Shown here one piece after another: positions 32,440 to 46,200 of a stretch of DNA of 64,000 bases. This stretch comes from Nepenthes gracilis (taxonomy: Eukaryota; Streptophyta; Magnoliopsida; Caryophyllales; Nepenthaceae), in assembly GCA_033239525.1 (NCBI GenBank), contig BSYO01000024.1:15061268-15125267 (forward strand), in the 5' to 3' direction. Made by a program: the position numbers and the translations under genes. Numbering within the stretch: position 1 is the stretch's first letter; every line of letters begins with the position of its first letter. The notes beneath the pieces were generated by a model, which saw nothing but the letters and a program-made list of their open reading frames with translations, was not told the origin of the DNA and did no database searches.

Positions 32440-33400
32440 TCATTTTCAGGCTAACTGATTGTTTATCCATCTAATCAATCCGTTTTTTCAAATTAATCTC
32501 TTACAATGTAAAATGCTTAGTTTAATATTATATTAACAAATTTCAACTTCGATTTTCCGGAGTTATAGAAGCCACGTGAAAAAAGTAGTTCGTAAATATT
32601 TAAATCATGTCAGCTCACCATTGTTTTAAAAAATCAGTTTTTGAGTTATTTTTAGGTCAATTACTTATATATTTAGCAAATTTATATGTATTTTTTAAAT
32701 TATTATTCTTATAATATGAAATATGTAGTTTAATATTACATTGACGATCTTGATTTCTTTTTTTAAAGCGGTAGAAATTGAGTTACAAAAGTGATTTGTG
32801 AATACTGAAAACTGATTTAGCTCACCGTTATTTAAAAAAAATAGGTTTCTAAATCATTTTTGGGACAATTATTTTTATATTTAATGAACCCGTTCATATA
32901 TTTACAATTGGTGTTATTATATTATAAAATGTATAATTTAATACACCATTGACAAATTTCATATTTGATATCCTCAAGTCAGAGAAATTAAGTCTTGAAG
33001 GTGGGTTGAGAACCATGAATTCTGGTTTATTTACAAGGGGTTGTGGTTTCAAGTCATGTTCGGGTCACTCATATATATAGTAAATAAATGCACGAATGAT
33101 TGTAATATTATCATTTTTACTCTATAAAATGTATAATTTAATATTATATTATCGAAAGTTGTATTTGATTATTCAAAGTGGTAGAAATTGAGGGATAAAA
33201 ATGTAACGACGGTCACAAAAATTGTTTGAGCTCACACTTCATGTTAATCATTTGTATATTAAACTCATATTTTCAGGTTTGTTTAATTTCTATTTGTATG
33301 CTATCATATGCATAGATTAATAATGCATTAACAAAATTGCATTTCGACTACCCGAAATTATAGTAATTTAGGGACAAAAAAGTAATGTTGAGTGTCTAGA
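32440..33400 (+). repeat. Diverged tandem repeat, about 200-bp unit, 5 copies
   Basis: The landmark TTTAATAttatattAaCaaattt, followed by a TTCGA/TTTGAT and a GTAGAAATTGAGGGA-like end, starts at about 32519, 32729, 32935, 33131 and 33312, spacings of about 190-210 bp. The unit also carries GAGCTCAC/AGCTCACC and a TCATTTTTGGG-like segment. Confidence 0.65.
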
Positions 33401-35990
33401 ACACGAACTTAGAATCTAAAACTATTTTTGCTAGAGCCTTTATTTCCACCAAAATTGAGTATCAAGTTGGGCTTAGATGGCAGTGGTATTTCATGAGATA
33501 TTTAGTGGTGATAATATTTGGTGTATTTTTATATATTCATGATTTTATAAATAAGATTAACAAATTAATAAATTCAGTGATAAATAGTTAAAGTGCTACT
33601 GGGTACGGTGCAAGTGGGCACTCAAATATCAGATAACCTAAATGAGTTTTGGTCTAATTTTGGACTTGATGCTTAGGTGGCATCATCTTATATGTCAAAT
33701 GACTTGATAGGCTATAATAAGTCAGTGAGATTTTAGTAGTTTGATTTTAGTATACCCAAGGATTTTTTTCATTTTTCCTCTATGAAATCTTCTTTATGTT
33801 AATTTTGATCGCGTGAATATGGTCGTAATCAATATTGATACAATTTTATTATTCTGTGTTGTAGATTTCCTTTACATTATATTAAATTGCGTGAGTATGT
33901 TATTAGCTTCTTATGGTTAAGATAAAGAAAATTATATATATCACGAATTCAGACTAAAATTGATGTAATATAATAATCAATAAATCCCAAAATGATATAA
34001 ACAAATCCCAACCTGGGTGTAACAAATAGACGGACCATAAAATTTTATCATTCAAACAATAAACATAATAGACAGACCCAAAACCTATCATAGAATCTCA
34101 TTAAATAACCGTCTGGACAATATAAACTTGACCTACTCTAAATAGTCATAAGAGAGGGATAAATTCATATACATATACATATCATCACATATACTGATCC
34201 AAAGGTCTACATTTGACCAGTTTGAAATAACCAAAATACAACCCATGTAGATCTAACAATATTAAACAGATATAATACTCACCAAAATATAATGCCGTAT
34301 CAAATCACGTCCAACTCCTGCAGGATATTCAAACCATCTACTCTGAATAGTTAAGAATAGAAAACGTGTGTCTAAAATTTGGCAAGTAACTATATATATA
34401 TAATAAACGATATGTCCGCCAAATCAAATAGAGGGTCCGTAGTCAAATATCAAAATAGATAATAGATACAAATTCGATATTAGAAAACTGATAATAGTCT
34501 TGTACTCAAATCATATACCAGATCAAAATATAATCCCATCAGGACGTATGCTGAATAAAAGTGATTTGAAACAAAATCAAATAGTCAAATCAGATCATTA
34601 TCCATATACTGAAACAGATGTTGAACGAAATAGAGTTCAGACCTAAATCATATAAATAGAAATAGAGTTCGGAACAAAACCATATAGGAATCAAATAAGT
34701 TTTAGAACAAAATCACATATCAGATATATGAGACTAACTAAATCCTATATATGGGCAAACTTGCATATATTAAATCGGAGTTCGAATATAAATCTATTTA
34801 GAAATACAAAATATGCACAAAACTGGAGAATTAAAGATCATGAGACTAATTTAAGGGAGGGTTACACATATTTTTAATAATCTTAAACCAGATCAACCGT
34901 TATTTAGATCGACAAATGTGACCATCTATGTACTCTATTTCTTATAAATAAGGAACTTACTATATTTTACCACCCGCTACTTTGAGTGCAGCCATCAAGT
35001 TTATTACATATATTAGGACGTTTAAATATATTATTTTTTTATTTAATTCACTTAGAATGGCTTTCATTAAATACAGATGAGATGTGTCAACCACAAATAG
35101 AATATTTTCCTGCCGATAGAAAAGAAATTTCAGATATTCCTATTGGAAAAGGAACAAATGCAAAGCAAATAACAGATAATAGAGCTAGTAGCCTCGATCC
35201 CCAAGCAACAACACATGCTAATTAATGCAAGGTCTATGTAAGTTTCATACCAATTTTTATACAAATATATTGATATGAAAATATATAGTATCAAATATTT
35301 ACTTATTTTTTTATAAAAATGATAAAACCTTCATATATATATATAAATCCAGTATAAAGCTCCCAAACAATTGGTAAAATACATGCATGCACGGAGGTAA
35401 AATAAATAAGCTAGATAAAAATTACATGCACGAATATTAATCTTCTAAAATAGAAGCAAAACATATCGGATACTAAAATAGATTAAGGATAGGGTTTATA
35501 AATACTTACGTCAATCTTATACCAAGTAGATATGATAGAATGATATTTTAACTTACCCGATCTCTTCTCCCTCTCTCATCTTTCTTCTCCTCTTTCTCTC
35601 ATTCCTCTTCCTTTCTCTTGCATGAATGGCCAAAGAGTGCACTGCTTCCCCTTTTATACACAAATCGGCACTCAAGCACAGTTTCTGGCGCCCTAGAGCA
35701 CCAACTCTTGGTAAATGTCACCCCAGGCACCACTCGGGTAGTCCTTAGGCAGCCCTTCTTGGCATTCCGCGCCTCAAGCGCAACTCAGGCGCACCTCAGG
35801 TGTTGGTCTGCTACTCCTAATATCCTTTAAAATTTTACAAAATACTATTAATGCAATACATTTAATTATCTCAAAATAACAATAATTTTAAATAAATCAA
35901 ATGGGAAAAATTGAGCAGTACAATATGAAAACATTAAGGTCTAAAGAATGTAAAATTTACGAAACTTTAGTGCAGTTAATAATCATTCGA
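33401..35990. other. AT-rich, unassigned; possible nested element
   Basis: No protein domain. 35560-35820 is a GC-richer island with repeated CTCAAGCGCAACTCAGGCGC-like text, typical of LTR interiors, apparently in reverse orientation. Nothing else is supportable. Confidence 0.3.
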
Positions 35991-37190
35991 TATTGATTTT
36001 TGTACCATAGTGGTGATAAGATATATTATTTAGTGTGGAAGGATACTTACATCATGTGACCATCATATGGTGTGACATCGAGGAATATTATGGTAAAAAA
36101 TGTTGGATTTAACATGTTGGGGTGATTCTTGTACCCTTTATGAGTGTAGGAAATTTTAGTGGTGATATTCATGTATCCTTTGTGGGTAGAGGAAAGTTGG
36201 GTACAATTATTCCCATACCTTTTGGGAGTGGAGGAATTATACACCAGTTAGATGTATGTAATTAATTTAGTAAAGTCATTGATTACTTTGTGGTACATAC
36301 TCAACCGATGGGGAGCAGACATACGAGGCTTTTGATTCACAGTGCTAAAATATGATTTAGAATATTTTTGTGATATATCGTTATTATGAATATCTCTTGA
36401 ATTTGAAATTCGGTTAAATTTACGAGTTATATTCAATAGATTCTATAAGTTGGATTTAGTGAAATTCAAATTCTATAAAATCTATGATATTTATTATTAC
36501 TTGGATTTAGAGTGTTTATGTCATTTGTGTTGATATTCACACTCAAGAAATCCCTATCTTTCTTGTGACGTTGGATTTCTGAAATGTCCATATGTTATTA
36601 TTGAAATATGGATTTAATGAAATCCTAATCTATTTGTAATATATAGATCTTGTGAAATATATTCTTATTGTTGCTTTTAAGTCGCAGTTATGATAAATTG
36701 TAGATTTTTGAATATAATTTATTGTTGAAATTTATATTGCTATCATTAGTTTCGTATATCTTGATATTTTTTATTTAAAATAATTATTAATTATTATATG
36801 TCATTTATTATTATCATTTGTTGGGTATTTGACTCATTTTTATATTTTTATTGGTTTTAAATTTAAGATGAATACGTGACACTAGTAGGATATCCATAAT
36901 TTTCTACGAAAGTTTCAGGTAGTGAAAATTCTAAAGATTAGTAGCTGTTATTTTTTTTATGATGGACACAATATATTGTTATAGATACTTGACGGTTATT
37001 TTTAAGCCATGCGCCCCTTTGTATTTAATAGTTTTTATATTTATTATATTTAAGTTATTTAATAAGAAGTTAATTTTGTAATAATAAATATTTAGATTTA
37101 TAATAGATAAATGATAGCTTATTTAGTATGAGTTTTTGTGCAAACAGTTTGGTATGGGTTTGGTGATTTGGGTTCGAATTGCCACAGTTA

Positions 37191-37201
37191 TGGTATCAGA
37201 G
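37191..37201 (+). other. Primer binding site (initiator Met tRNA type)
   Basis: TGGTATCAGAG is the usual primer site of plant retrotransposons using tRNA-iMet. It lies 4 bp after an LTR-like CA end. Confidence 0.7.
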
Positions 37202-37347
37202 TAAAGTTAAGTTTTATGAAGAATATTTAAAGACTTAAGAACCAGTAATATTCAAAAAAATATTATGATTCGCTAAGTTATTTAAAGACTTACGATGTGG
37301 ATGGCACTCTAAGTCTAAATGGTTTATTAGAATAAGATAAAGAACCA

Positions 37348-38190
37348 ATGCGAATGCTAACCTTGTCTTTGTCTTATAGGATGTTGGAGAAATTAAGTGT
37401 GAATGTGAACGTATCTCACAATGCCCTTAACAATGCTAGTGTGGAGAAAATGGCCGAGTTTGGCGACACACCTGCAACATTACCTTCCTTATCAATCAAA
37501 CCATTAGTGCACAGATCATTGGACCACAAGGGATCACATCATCAGCAGTTGAAGATGGGTTGCTATGGATTAGTTGATAGGGTTCGTTTAACCCTCCACT
37601 GCTTTGTGGACAAGGTGGACCAATAGTGGAACATGCTGAAGAGATAGCTACGGATAGCAGTGGATGATATTTCATGAGAAGAGTTCAAACGACACTTCTA
37701 TGATATCTTTTTCCCTTGTATGTGCGAGCCAATAAGGAGGTCAAGTTCATATCCTTGTGACAAGGAAGCATGTATGTGGCGCAGTATAGGCACAGCTCAC
37801 GACTTTATCATGGTTTGTCCCTTATCTTGTGGCTGATGAGGACGGTAAAGTATGACAATTTTAGAATGGATTGATTGATATTATCCGGGTGCAGTTTCTT
37901 CCATTCAACTTGGTAGACTACGGTATTGCCTTAAAACGTGCAATGATCGTTAAGCATGTACTACCCCAACTAGGAGCAGACCACCTCAGCTTCCAAACAA
38001 AAAATTGCAAAATACAGGTGGTTGTGATAGTAGTTAGGGATACTTGCAGTGCCAGAGGACAGGTCACATCACAAGAGATTACAGGGTAGTAGCATCGACT
38101 CTCGTCACTTCTTCAGGTTCTTCTCTAGCCACACTTTCTGCAAAGCGGCCAGCTCCTTGATATGTTACAACTTACAATAGTGGTGAGGCT
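37348..38190 (+). pseudogene. Ty3/gypsy gag remnant
   Basis: In several frames I read EEFKRHFYDIFFPLYVRANK, then EVKFISL, QGSMYVAQYRH and RVQFLPFNL..DYGIALKRAMIV, then a CCHC-like CQRTGHITRDYR. This is the order of a chromovirus gag. Stops and frameshifts are frequent. No protease or reverse transcriptase follows, so the element is truncated. Confidence 0.7.
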
Positions 38191-40245
38191 AGATATTTCA
38201 TCAAGGATTGTCATGCCTTCCCCTCGTTGCATTTAACGTCTATTTAGACCTATTGTAGCTCAAAACTGAATTATAATAGACTGACAACTGCATCACAACC
38301 AATTCTTCACTGAATCAAATCTGATTGCCGCCCTTTGCTGATTTGTCATGCCACTGGTTCAAGCTCCAATTGTATTTCTATTATGCTTCTGTTAATCAAT
38401 TGTGCCACCAACAGTTAATTGCCTCGGAGGTAGTACTTAGCACTTCTAGATCAGGTATAAGGGAAAATGCTCTTGACAGTAACATCAATAATCTGTAGCC
38501 GTGCATCGTTGTTGAAGTATCTTGGAACCACTGCAGCAGACAGAACATTTGATACATTACTATTATTACTATGATACCAATACTAAGACAGCTATACTTA
38601 TTTCATGACAATACCCCGTCCAGAAAGCATCCTCGCCCTCAAGGATGTCTGGAGCCGTTTCGTTGGTAATAATAAATATATATAATGATAAAAAAAAAAT
38701 TATCGTATATTAATTTCTTTCAATAACTAAATATTTAAAAATTAGTTATGAACTTACTTTCCATCTATCAACTAAATAAGTGATTGTCGATTCCTAAATT
38801 TATTCATACTTTATTTAATTTCCCCAATATAATCATTTTTAATAATGATCGTCTTACTTCTCTAAGAACTGGCGTTCAACACAAGCCCGATTGAAACAGA
38901 CAGACACTGCCATTTTCCGAGGACAATTTATGCGCAAGGCCGATTTTAGGGAACCGTGAAGGCTTATAGGATATTTTTTTTGTTTTTAAATTTATTTCGT
39001 ACGGGCAGGCAGGCATATATAATTTGCATCTTCAAAGACAGACGTATGCAATAGTAGTAAAACTCTTGCGCGCAGTATCAACTAGTGGGGAACAAGACTG
39101 GATGCTGCCTGTCAGCCGAAAATTGATTGAGACGGAGACCATACTAATCACGCGTGATCTTTTCGAAGATTTGACGATGGACCTACCCTACCATTATTGT
39201 ATAATTCAATTTATGTAGAAAATAATCATTTTATTTTAAAACAAAATAAAGCAGCGGCAATACAGAATGATTATTTTAATTATGTTAAAAGCCGCGGGAC
39301 ACTTCGACCAACCCAAATGACACAACACCCATAGATAGGTCGGACTCTATTAATCAGTCGGGATTTGATAGCCCGCCTCAGATTTTTTTAGCTATACATC
39401 AAAACTTTAATTCAACTAACATAAACATGGACAATTCATTTCGACGTCCTTAGAGTTAATATGGATCCGAGGCTCGCATCATAATGACCCGTCAGTCCAG
39501 CATAAATCAAATTAAATAATTAAACAATCAGAGCACCTCGAGTGAGTTGCTGCAACATCAGCTGAGGGCGACTCGGGAGAAATTATCTCATCCCCTGTTT
39601 GTCCAATTAGACAAGCACAGCCACCGGCGGAAGTATTAACTCCGGTTGAATTTGAACTAATACAACGGCTTATTTCCTGTTAATTGAACTCCGGCTTGCT
39701 ATATCAGGAGTAGACCCTCAAAGAGGGTAAAAAAACAAAACAAAACTGTGCACCCCCAACAGATTATTAAATGTAACTTCTATATGCCCAGAAATGCAGA
39801 CCTTTAGGAATCGAATCTCCAGCTGACAACAAATTGTGAGACAAGCGGTACAGCATCAGCTCCTGGATTTGTTCAAACTTGATCATCTGTTGTCTTCCGA
39901 GAGGGTCTCACGCATAAATAAAAAAAATGTACAATGTGCAAAGAATAGAGCCCACAATGCCTCCCTGAAAAGGAAACGCAAGAAAAGACTGGGGGTGATT
40001 CCCGTTGAAGTATATACACCAGACTCCGACCTCCTCATTAGATAGAGAGGATGACGTCATCTGCTGCTCCTTTGTTCTCTCTTTCAGTGGACCAAATCCC
40101 GAAAAAATAAGAAACAATCATTCTACTTACCTAATTATTGCCGTCAGCCCAAGGTGGAGCAGGAAGAGGAAAAAAAATCCAGCACTCGTTGATGAAGAGG
40201 AAGCATCACCACTAGGGCAAGACTTCAATTGTGACTGTAACAGTG
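38191..40245. other. Region between gag remnant and the FAM91 gene end
   Basis: No domain was recognised. The right-hand few hundred bases should contain the 3' UTR of the minus-strand FAM91 gene. No other element is supportable. Confidence 0.35.
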
Positions 40246-43200
40246 CTATTTAACGGCAAAAGCTTCGGAAGCAGATGACGCCTCAGCAACTAAGAAGACT
40301 GGCTGACGGGCCTGAAGACAAGCACCTACATCAAATGGGTACAATCCTGATCCATCAAAGAGGAGATTGACGCCAGGGAGGACCACTTCCTTGCTGCCTG
40401 CATCATCCGATTCGGCTTTTGTTGCACTTAATGGAAGTGATTCTTCAATAGGTCTTGTGGCAGCCTCATAGACTGGAGTTAAAGCATATGATCTGTACAT
40501 ACAAAACGCAAGCTATAAGAAGGGTAAGTGGGTGAATCCAGTCCAAAAGATAATGATGTAAACAGATGGACCAATACTATGGAGAAGGATGGATAACAAG
40601 TCAATTTTGATAAATGCAAAATCTGAGGGAGCAATTTCAGGACCATCCATAAATGGCATTCATCTGTGAAACTGCCTGTAACCCACCCCAATTGAAGAGG
40701 TCAAGCAAGAAAATGTATACGAGAAACAGCATTTTATCAAGTCTATGCAATGAATGCAATTGTCAATTAAATATATTATACTGCAAATAGCAATCAAAAG
40801 GCTGTATTCTAGAAGAAACACTGCACAACTCGCAAATACAAAAGAAAATAGGCAATATGCTAACCTAAGAATGCTTCCATCAAAGCTCAGAACTTCTCTA
40901 CGCGAACGATGTCTTGTTGAAAGTTTTAGCCTCTGGTGTTCACTCAATGCCCCAGAGATGGGTGAAGAAGGATCCAGTAGAGGATTCCACCTCCCACTTG
41001 CATAGTTCATTAGCTGTCGAGATAAATCCTTTGGTTTCTCTTTCTGATACAGAAGTTTTGCAGTGGGACCTGTGGCTTGGTACTCTGTGCAGACATCACG
41101 CAACCTTTTCCTTAAGCCTTGCATTGATTCACGATGCTCAGAAAAGGACACAGTCTGAAGCAACTGTGAAGAGATCACCCTTTTACAGATGCCATCACAT
41201 AGTCTTGGACTAAAAAGTGGAACGCCAAATTCTACGCTCAATGGGACCCATTCATATTTGCCATCATCAGGTGAAAAGTGGTCTGAATCTCTTTCTATAA
41301 AAAGCTTTAACATGCGAATATAACCAATAGTCCACAATTCTATCTTGTCAGCCACATCGCTCAGTACAGAATTCAACTTTGAACCTTCCTCCATGCTCAG
41401 CCCCAAATCCTCCCCCACACCGAAGTATGAGCCATCAGAGTTTTTCAAAGGCAATGGTATATCCAGCATAGTAACTTTTCCAGATTCATCAAGGTCATCG
41501 TTGCTCAGGGGCTGCACAAGCACAGCTGAGTGTTTGAGAAGTGAATTAAGACAATGTAAAAGTATACTTCCTTTAACCAGGTTCCCTCCAAACTTGCCTC
41601 CCAATCCTCCAATTGTAGTACCATCCCATGACCATATAAGAGCTTTCTCACAACCTGACAAAGGTGCAGGAAGCAAACGTAAACACTGGCCTTTCATCAG
41701 AACAACAGATAGTGGTCCATTACCCACAGCTGAATACAGCACCAATTTCATCCAAGGAGTCATGGATGAATACGATGGAGGACCAAAATGTATGGGCCCA
41801 TTAGGTCCAGGCAAAATAGATGACTGGGGAAGAGGAACCATAGACAGGACGATATCATAGTCTCGACGAAACAACCGATCTAACGTTCCGGGGGCAAGGT
41901 TGGTCAAGCTCTCACATCTGAGGAGGTCCACATAATAATTCCTTTTTCTTCTTATAGCACCACTTTCATTTTCTAACGCTGCATCAATGAATAATTTTTC
42001 CTCATTCTGTACATCAGGCAGGGATTTTGCATCCTCAATATGGGCATCGATGGGCAACATAGAGAAAGCTATCTTTCTGCCATGATCTCCAGAAGCAGGT
42101 TCAGCATCAACAGAACTGTCTTTAAGGGATCTTGAATGAAAGGGAATGTCACTTCCCAATGCATTTCCATCTATGTTCACATCTCCAAATTTGTTTGTAG
42201 TGGAGAGTAACTCATCACCAGTAAGATCACTTCTGGTGGTAATCGCATATTCTGGTTTATCAGTCAAAATGGTGTCAACAGATGTGGAATTGGTCACTAT
42301 ACTATGTACAGATGACAAGTCCGTCCCATCACAACCTTCCACTTCTCTGACGCTAGCAGAAACTCCTCCTGATAAAAGACACTCCAGGACACAGCGGAGG
42401 CTAGATGCATGATTTGCAAATTCCTGCAGTTCTCCTTCAAATTTAGCTCCCTCTAATGTGCTCAGATCCTTGCAAAGATCACCAATGCAGGTATGACCCA
42501 GCTTCCCAGCTTCGTATAGAGTTACAGCATGGGATTTTAAGCCTGACAGGGGGAGACATAGGAAAGCAGAAACTATGACAAAAGTAACGGCAGCATAGTC
42601 ATTAATTATTTTTCTTCTTTTTTTCTTTCAGAGAAGGCAAAATTAATAACTATCTTACAGACAGGACAAACTCATGCAAAAATCCACAAATCATGACAAC
42701 ATATTGATGTCCAGCACTAGTTTCAATTACACACAGAAATACTGATGTCAAACTTTCTTTTCTATTATTTTATTCTTGACAGGTAAGCAGGGAGGGAACT
42801 TCCCCAGCCTGAACTGTTCTAATAAATGTCTTGACAATGGAATTGCCATTAGGACTTTTTTTTCTCTGAGGATAAGAAAAAATATGTATATGATATTGGA
42901 TGTGGTTCATCAGCCAGCAAAAAATTTATAATGATCTTACAAAAAAGGCTATGTGGAGCTATTCCAAAAGGGAAAAGATAACAGGAACAAGAATATGCAG
43001 GGCATCATCAAGGGGGACCTGCTATACAGAAATTTAACCAAGAAAACAGACCTGGTGAAACAGAACCCATCATGAGATATGAAGTTATGTTAGCATCGAC
43101 TATAAATGCAACACGAGCAGTGTTGAAAGCTGGCTTGTTGTTTTCCATCCCTGAATAATCTTGTTGAACACTGTTTCCATCAGTGGACATGTTTGCAGAG

Positions 43201-46200
43201 CTCACACTAGCTTGAGATCCATCTTCATCATCACTCAGATTAATATTGAGAGATCCATGGACATTTGAATCCTGTAGAACAGAGGCTGGATCAATCAATT
43301 TCACAGCCCATCCCAGTTGACATGCAAATGATGCAGCTGCCTGCAGTTGGGAGAGATCGGCCTGTAAAGTAGCAGCAAGTTCGGCAACAGTTGCATTCTC
43401 ACTTGCAACCACAAAAACTGCATAGAGTAACCTAGAGAAACAATAAAGTCACATTAAGGTCTCAATTAATCACACTGCCATGAGAGTCCGACAAACAAGT
43501 GTCCACATGTGAAAAAAACTTCCTTACTCCTCAATAGGATCTTCATAAGACTGCTCCCTGTTAGAAACAAAGCCCTCCAGCCTGGAAACTGAAACAACAT
43601 ACATCAACTGAATGAACACATGTACGCGACGAAATATATTCATCAGTCAAAAAATGTATGATCATGTTCTCAACTACTCCGCATCTCAGAACAGCTTTAT
43701 TTTGTTAAAATAGTAGACATTAAAGATTTTAAAATTGGCATTAAGCCTCCTAACAACAATCTAAAGTTGGCTACCTGAACTTAGAGAAATAGAAAGTACA
43801 GTGATTGGAAGAGCCCTTTACACCATACTCAGAAAGGAGAAGCAGAAGAAGAAACAGACTTAAAAGTTACTCCAGTAGGTTACAACTGTTCATGGGGCTG
43901 TTTAGACAGCTTTGTATATTCAGACCTTCAAATACTATACACTCAAAGTAGCAGTGTTCACTGGTAAGCATTGTTTGTTTCTGTTTCATTCCATTTTGGT
44001 TCTTTATTTTAATAGAAGCCATTATATAGTCTAAACAGGTGCTTTCTTCATTGTAATTATGGATTCTTAGTCGTATGCTTATTTATTTAAGCACTAGTTA
44101 CAATCATAAAAGGATATTCAATCCAAATCATCTAAAAATTAAAGAGATTTTCTGGCATTGTTTGCATTCAAATTTCATATTTCAATGGTCTCTCTCTAAT
44201 TGAGACTCTCAGAAATAGTTGGCAAGACACTACAGTATCTGTTATGGGCCTCATGCTATTTTCTATTTTTCTGGTTTTATTTTCCATTTTCTGTTTTTTT
44301 TTTTTTGGTTTTCCTTTTGGTTGGCTGTTCGGTTGGCTGATTCCCCCTCCCCTGTTTTTCTCTTCCCTGTTTTTCTGTTTATTTTTTGATGCGCTGGACT
44401 CCCGATCTGTGATTCCATTCTGGTTCTGTTTTTCTTCCTTCTTTCTGTTTTTGGTTAGCTTTTCATTTGGTTCCAACCAATTCGGTTGGCATTTCACTGT
44501 ATACGTAAGGGTTGATTGGAATAATTAAGGAGGAATAAGATTTTTTCCACATTTCTTGAGCCTCTTCTCCCTCTCTGTCACTCTCTCTCTCTGTCACTTC
44601 TCTTCCTCTTTTCTGCCACTCTGTCTCACGTCTCTCCCTTCCCCTGCTCCTTTCTCTTTTCTGCCTCTCAATCTCTCCTTCCCACTCTTTCACCCTTCAC
44701 TATCTCCCTCAAATCCTCTTTCTCTCTCTTGAACTTTCTCTCTACTTCTCGTCTCTGTTTTCTCTCTTTCTTGTTCCCTTCATCTAAACTCCCCTTCCCC
44801 TGTTGCCATCATTTCTTATGTTGAGTGCCTAGGTTCACGGCGTCGGTCCGCTGCAGCAGACGAGCATGCATCATTTGGTACTCTCATTGAGACAATCGGC
44901 AAATGGCATGACGACCAAAGAACAGATTCAACACACTCTTACCAAAATCCGTCAAATCTTGACCCAAATCGAGCAACAACCATTGCCGTCAGTGAATCCA
45001 TCATTACTTTTAACCCCTAATTCGTTGATGGCACCTTCGTTTGCAAATCCCCAACCCGCCCAAACCCTACAAGTCATGCTTCACGCACAACTAGCTGCCC
45101 AAATCGACTCCCATCTTCTTTTGCCTAAGCTCAAAATTCCATTTTTTTTTTGCAAAAATATGACCGACTGGCTATTTCAGATCAAATGTTTCTTCTGTCA
45201 CCATAGCACTCTATCAGAATAGAAATTAGTTATCGCAACCTTCTATATGTCCAAAGACGCTCTTCAATGGTATCAGTGGATGCGTGCAACACGGTAGCTA
45301 TTAACCTAGGAAATTTTCTCCAGAGACCTTGAACTTTAATTCAGGCTATCTTCGATTCGGGCCAGCAGATTCACCCATGAAGACGCTTTGTATACGCTCT
45401 GCCAGACCATCACTGTGGCAAATTACAGGGCTGAGTTCAAATCTCTCTCTATTTGCACTCTAGGTTTGACCACTACTAATCTTCTGAATTGTTTCATTTC
45501 TAGGCTATGTGATGATATACGACATGAATTGCTATTACGGAAACCTACATCCTTGTCGGAAGCAATTGGTATGGCCAAATTAGTGGAGGAAAAAATTGAG
45601 GCTGGTCGATCCACTTATCATCGTTCCCCACTCACCATGCCATCGCCTAACCCCACATCAATTCAGCCAAAAATTCCCTCTCATAAAACCCTTCCACCCA
45701 AATTACTAATAAATAAATTAACCTATGCTAAAATGGCATCATCCCCACCGTTCTTATGTATGATAGCCGATCAAGATGGCTCTGTCCAGACGATAGCACA
45801 AAGTGCCAACTCCACTGATCATGACTCTCCATTTGAACCGCCCCATGGTCACCCTCCCTTGCCTCCAGCGCCAGACACCACTTCCACCATCTCTCTTCAT
45901 GTGCTTGAAGGCCATGTTGTACCTTCCACCTTGAGATTGCAGAGGCTCATCTTAGGCCATTCGGTGGTTGTGCTGAAGGAGAGTGGCTCTACTCAAGTTA
46001 CCTCTTCATCTTTCAAAGTAGCTTATGTCCATGTTTCTTAAAATCCATACAACTTAATGAACGTGGCATATAGGACAATCAGAGTTCACATCACCACAAT
46101 TCGGCTCCTAGAAGAGAAATCAATCCCTCCTTTGTGGGACAAATTTGATGGGTGCACTTATTGTTTACTTTAATTTATTGGTGTGTGTTACGAAGTATTC

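Larger units (their letters stand above)
31640..37186 (+). mobile_element. Probable decayed chromovirus (Tekay-like) LTR, with rearrangements
   Basis: A TATA box (CTATATATACC, 31774-31784) is followed by a purine-rich leader and a CTGCTG-rich stretch. CATAATCAAGGCAAGCGACAT comes next, resembling the leader of Tekay-type LTRs. About five 200-bp subrepeats follow (32440-33400). At 37191 a primer site TGGTATCAGAG begins right after a CA end, and a gypsy gag remnant follows. I infer that one long old LTR or two overlapping relics lie here. 33.9-35.9 kb may be a nested insertion. The left end is not defined. Confidence 0.4.

Noticed and set aside
44244..44693. ORFs on both strands rich in Phe/Leu/Ser or Glu/Arg
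   Set aside because: By-products of the pyrimidine-rich LTR; they recur in the second LTR at 47798-48117.
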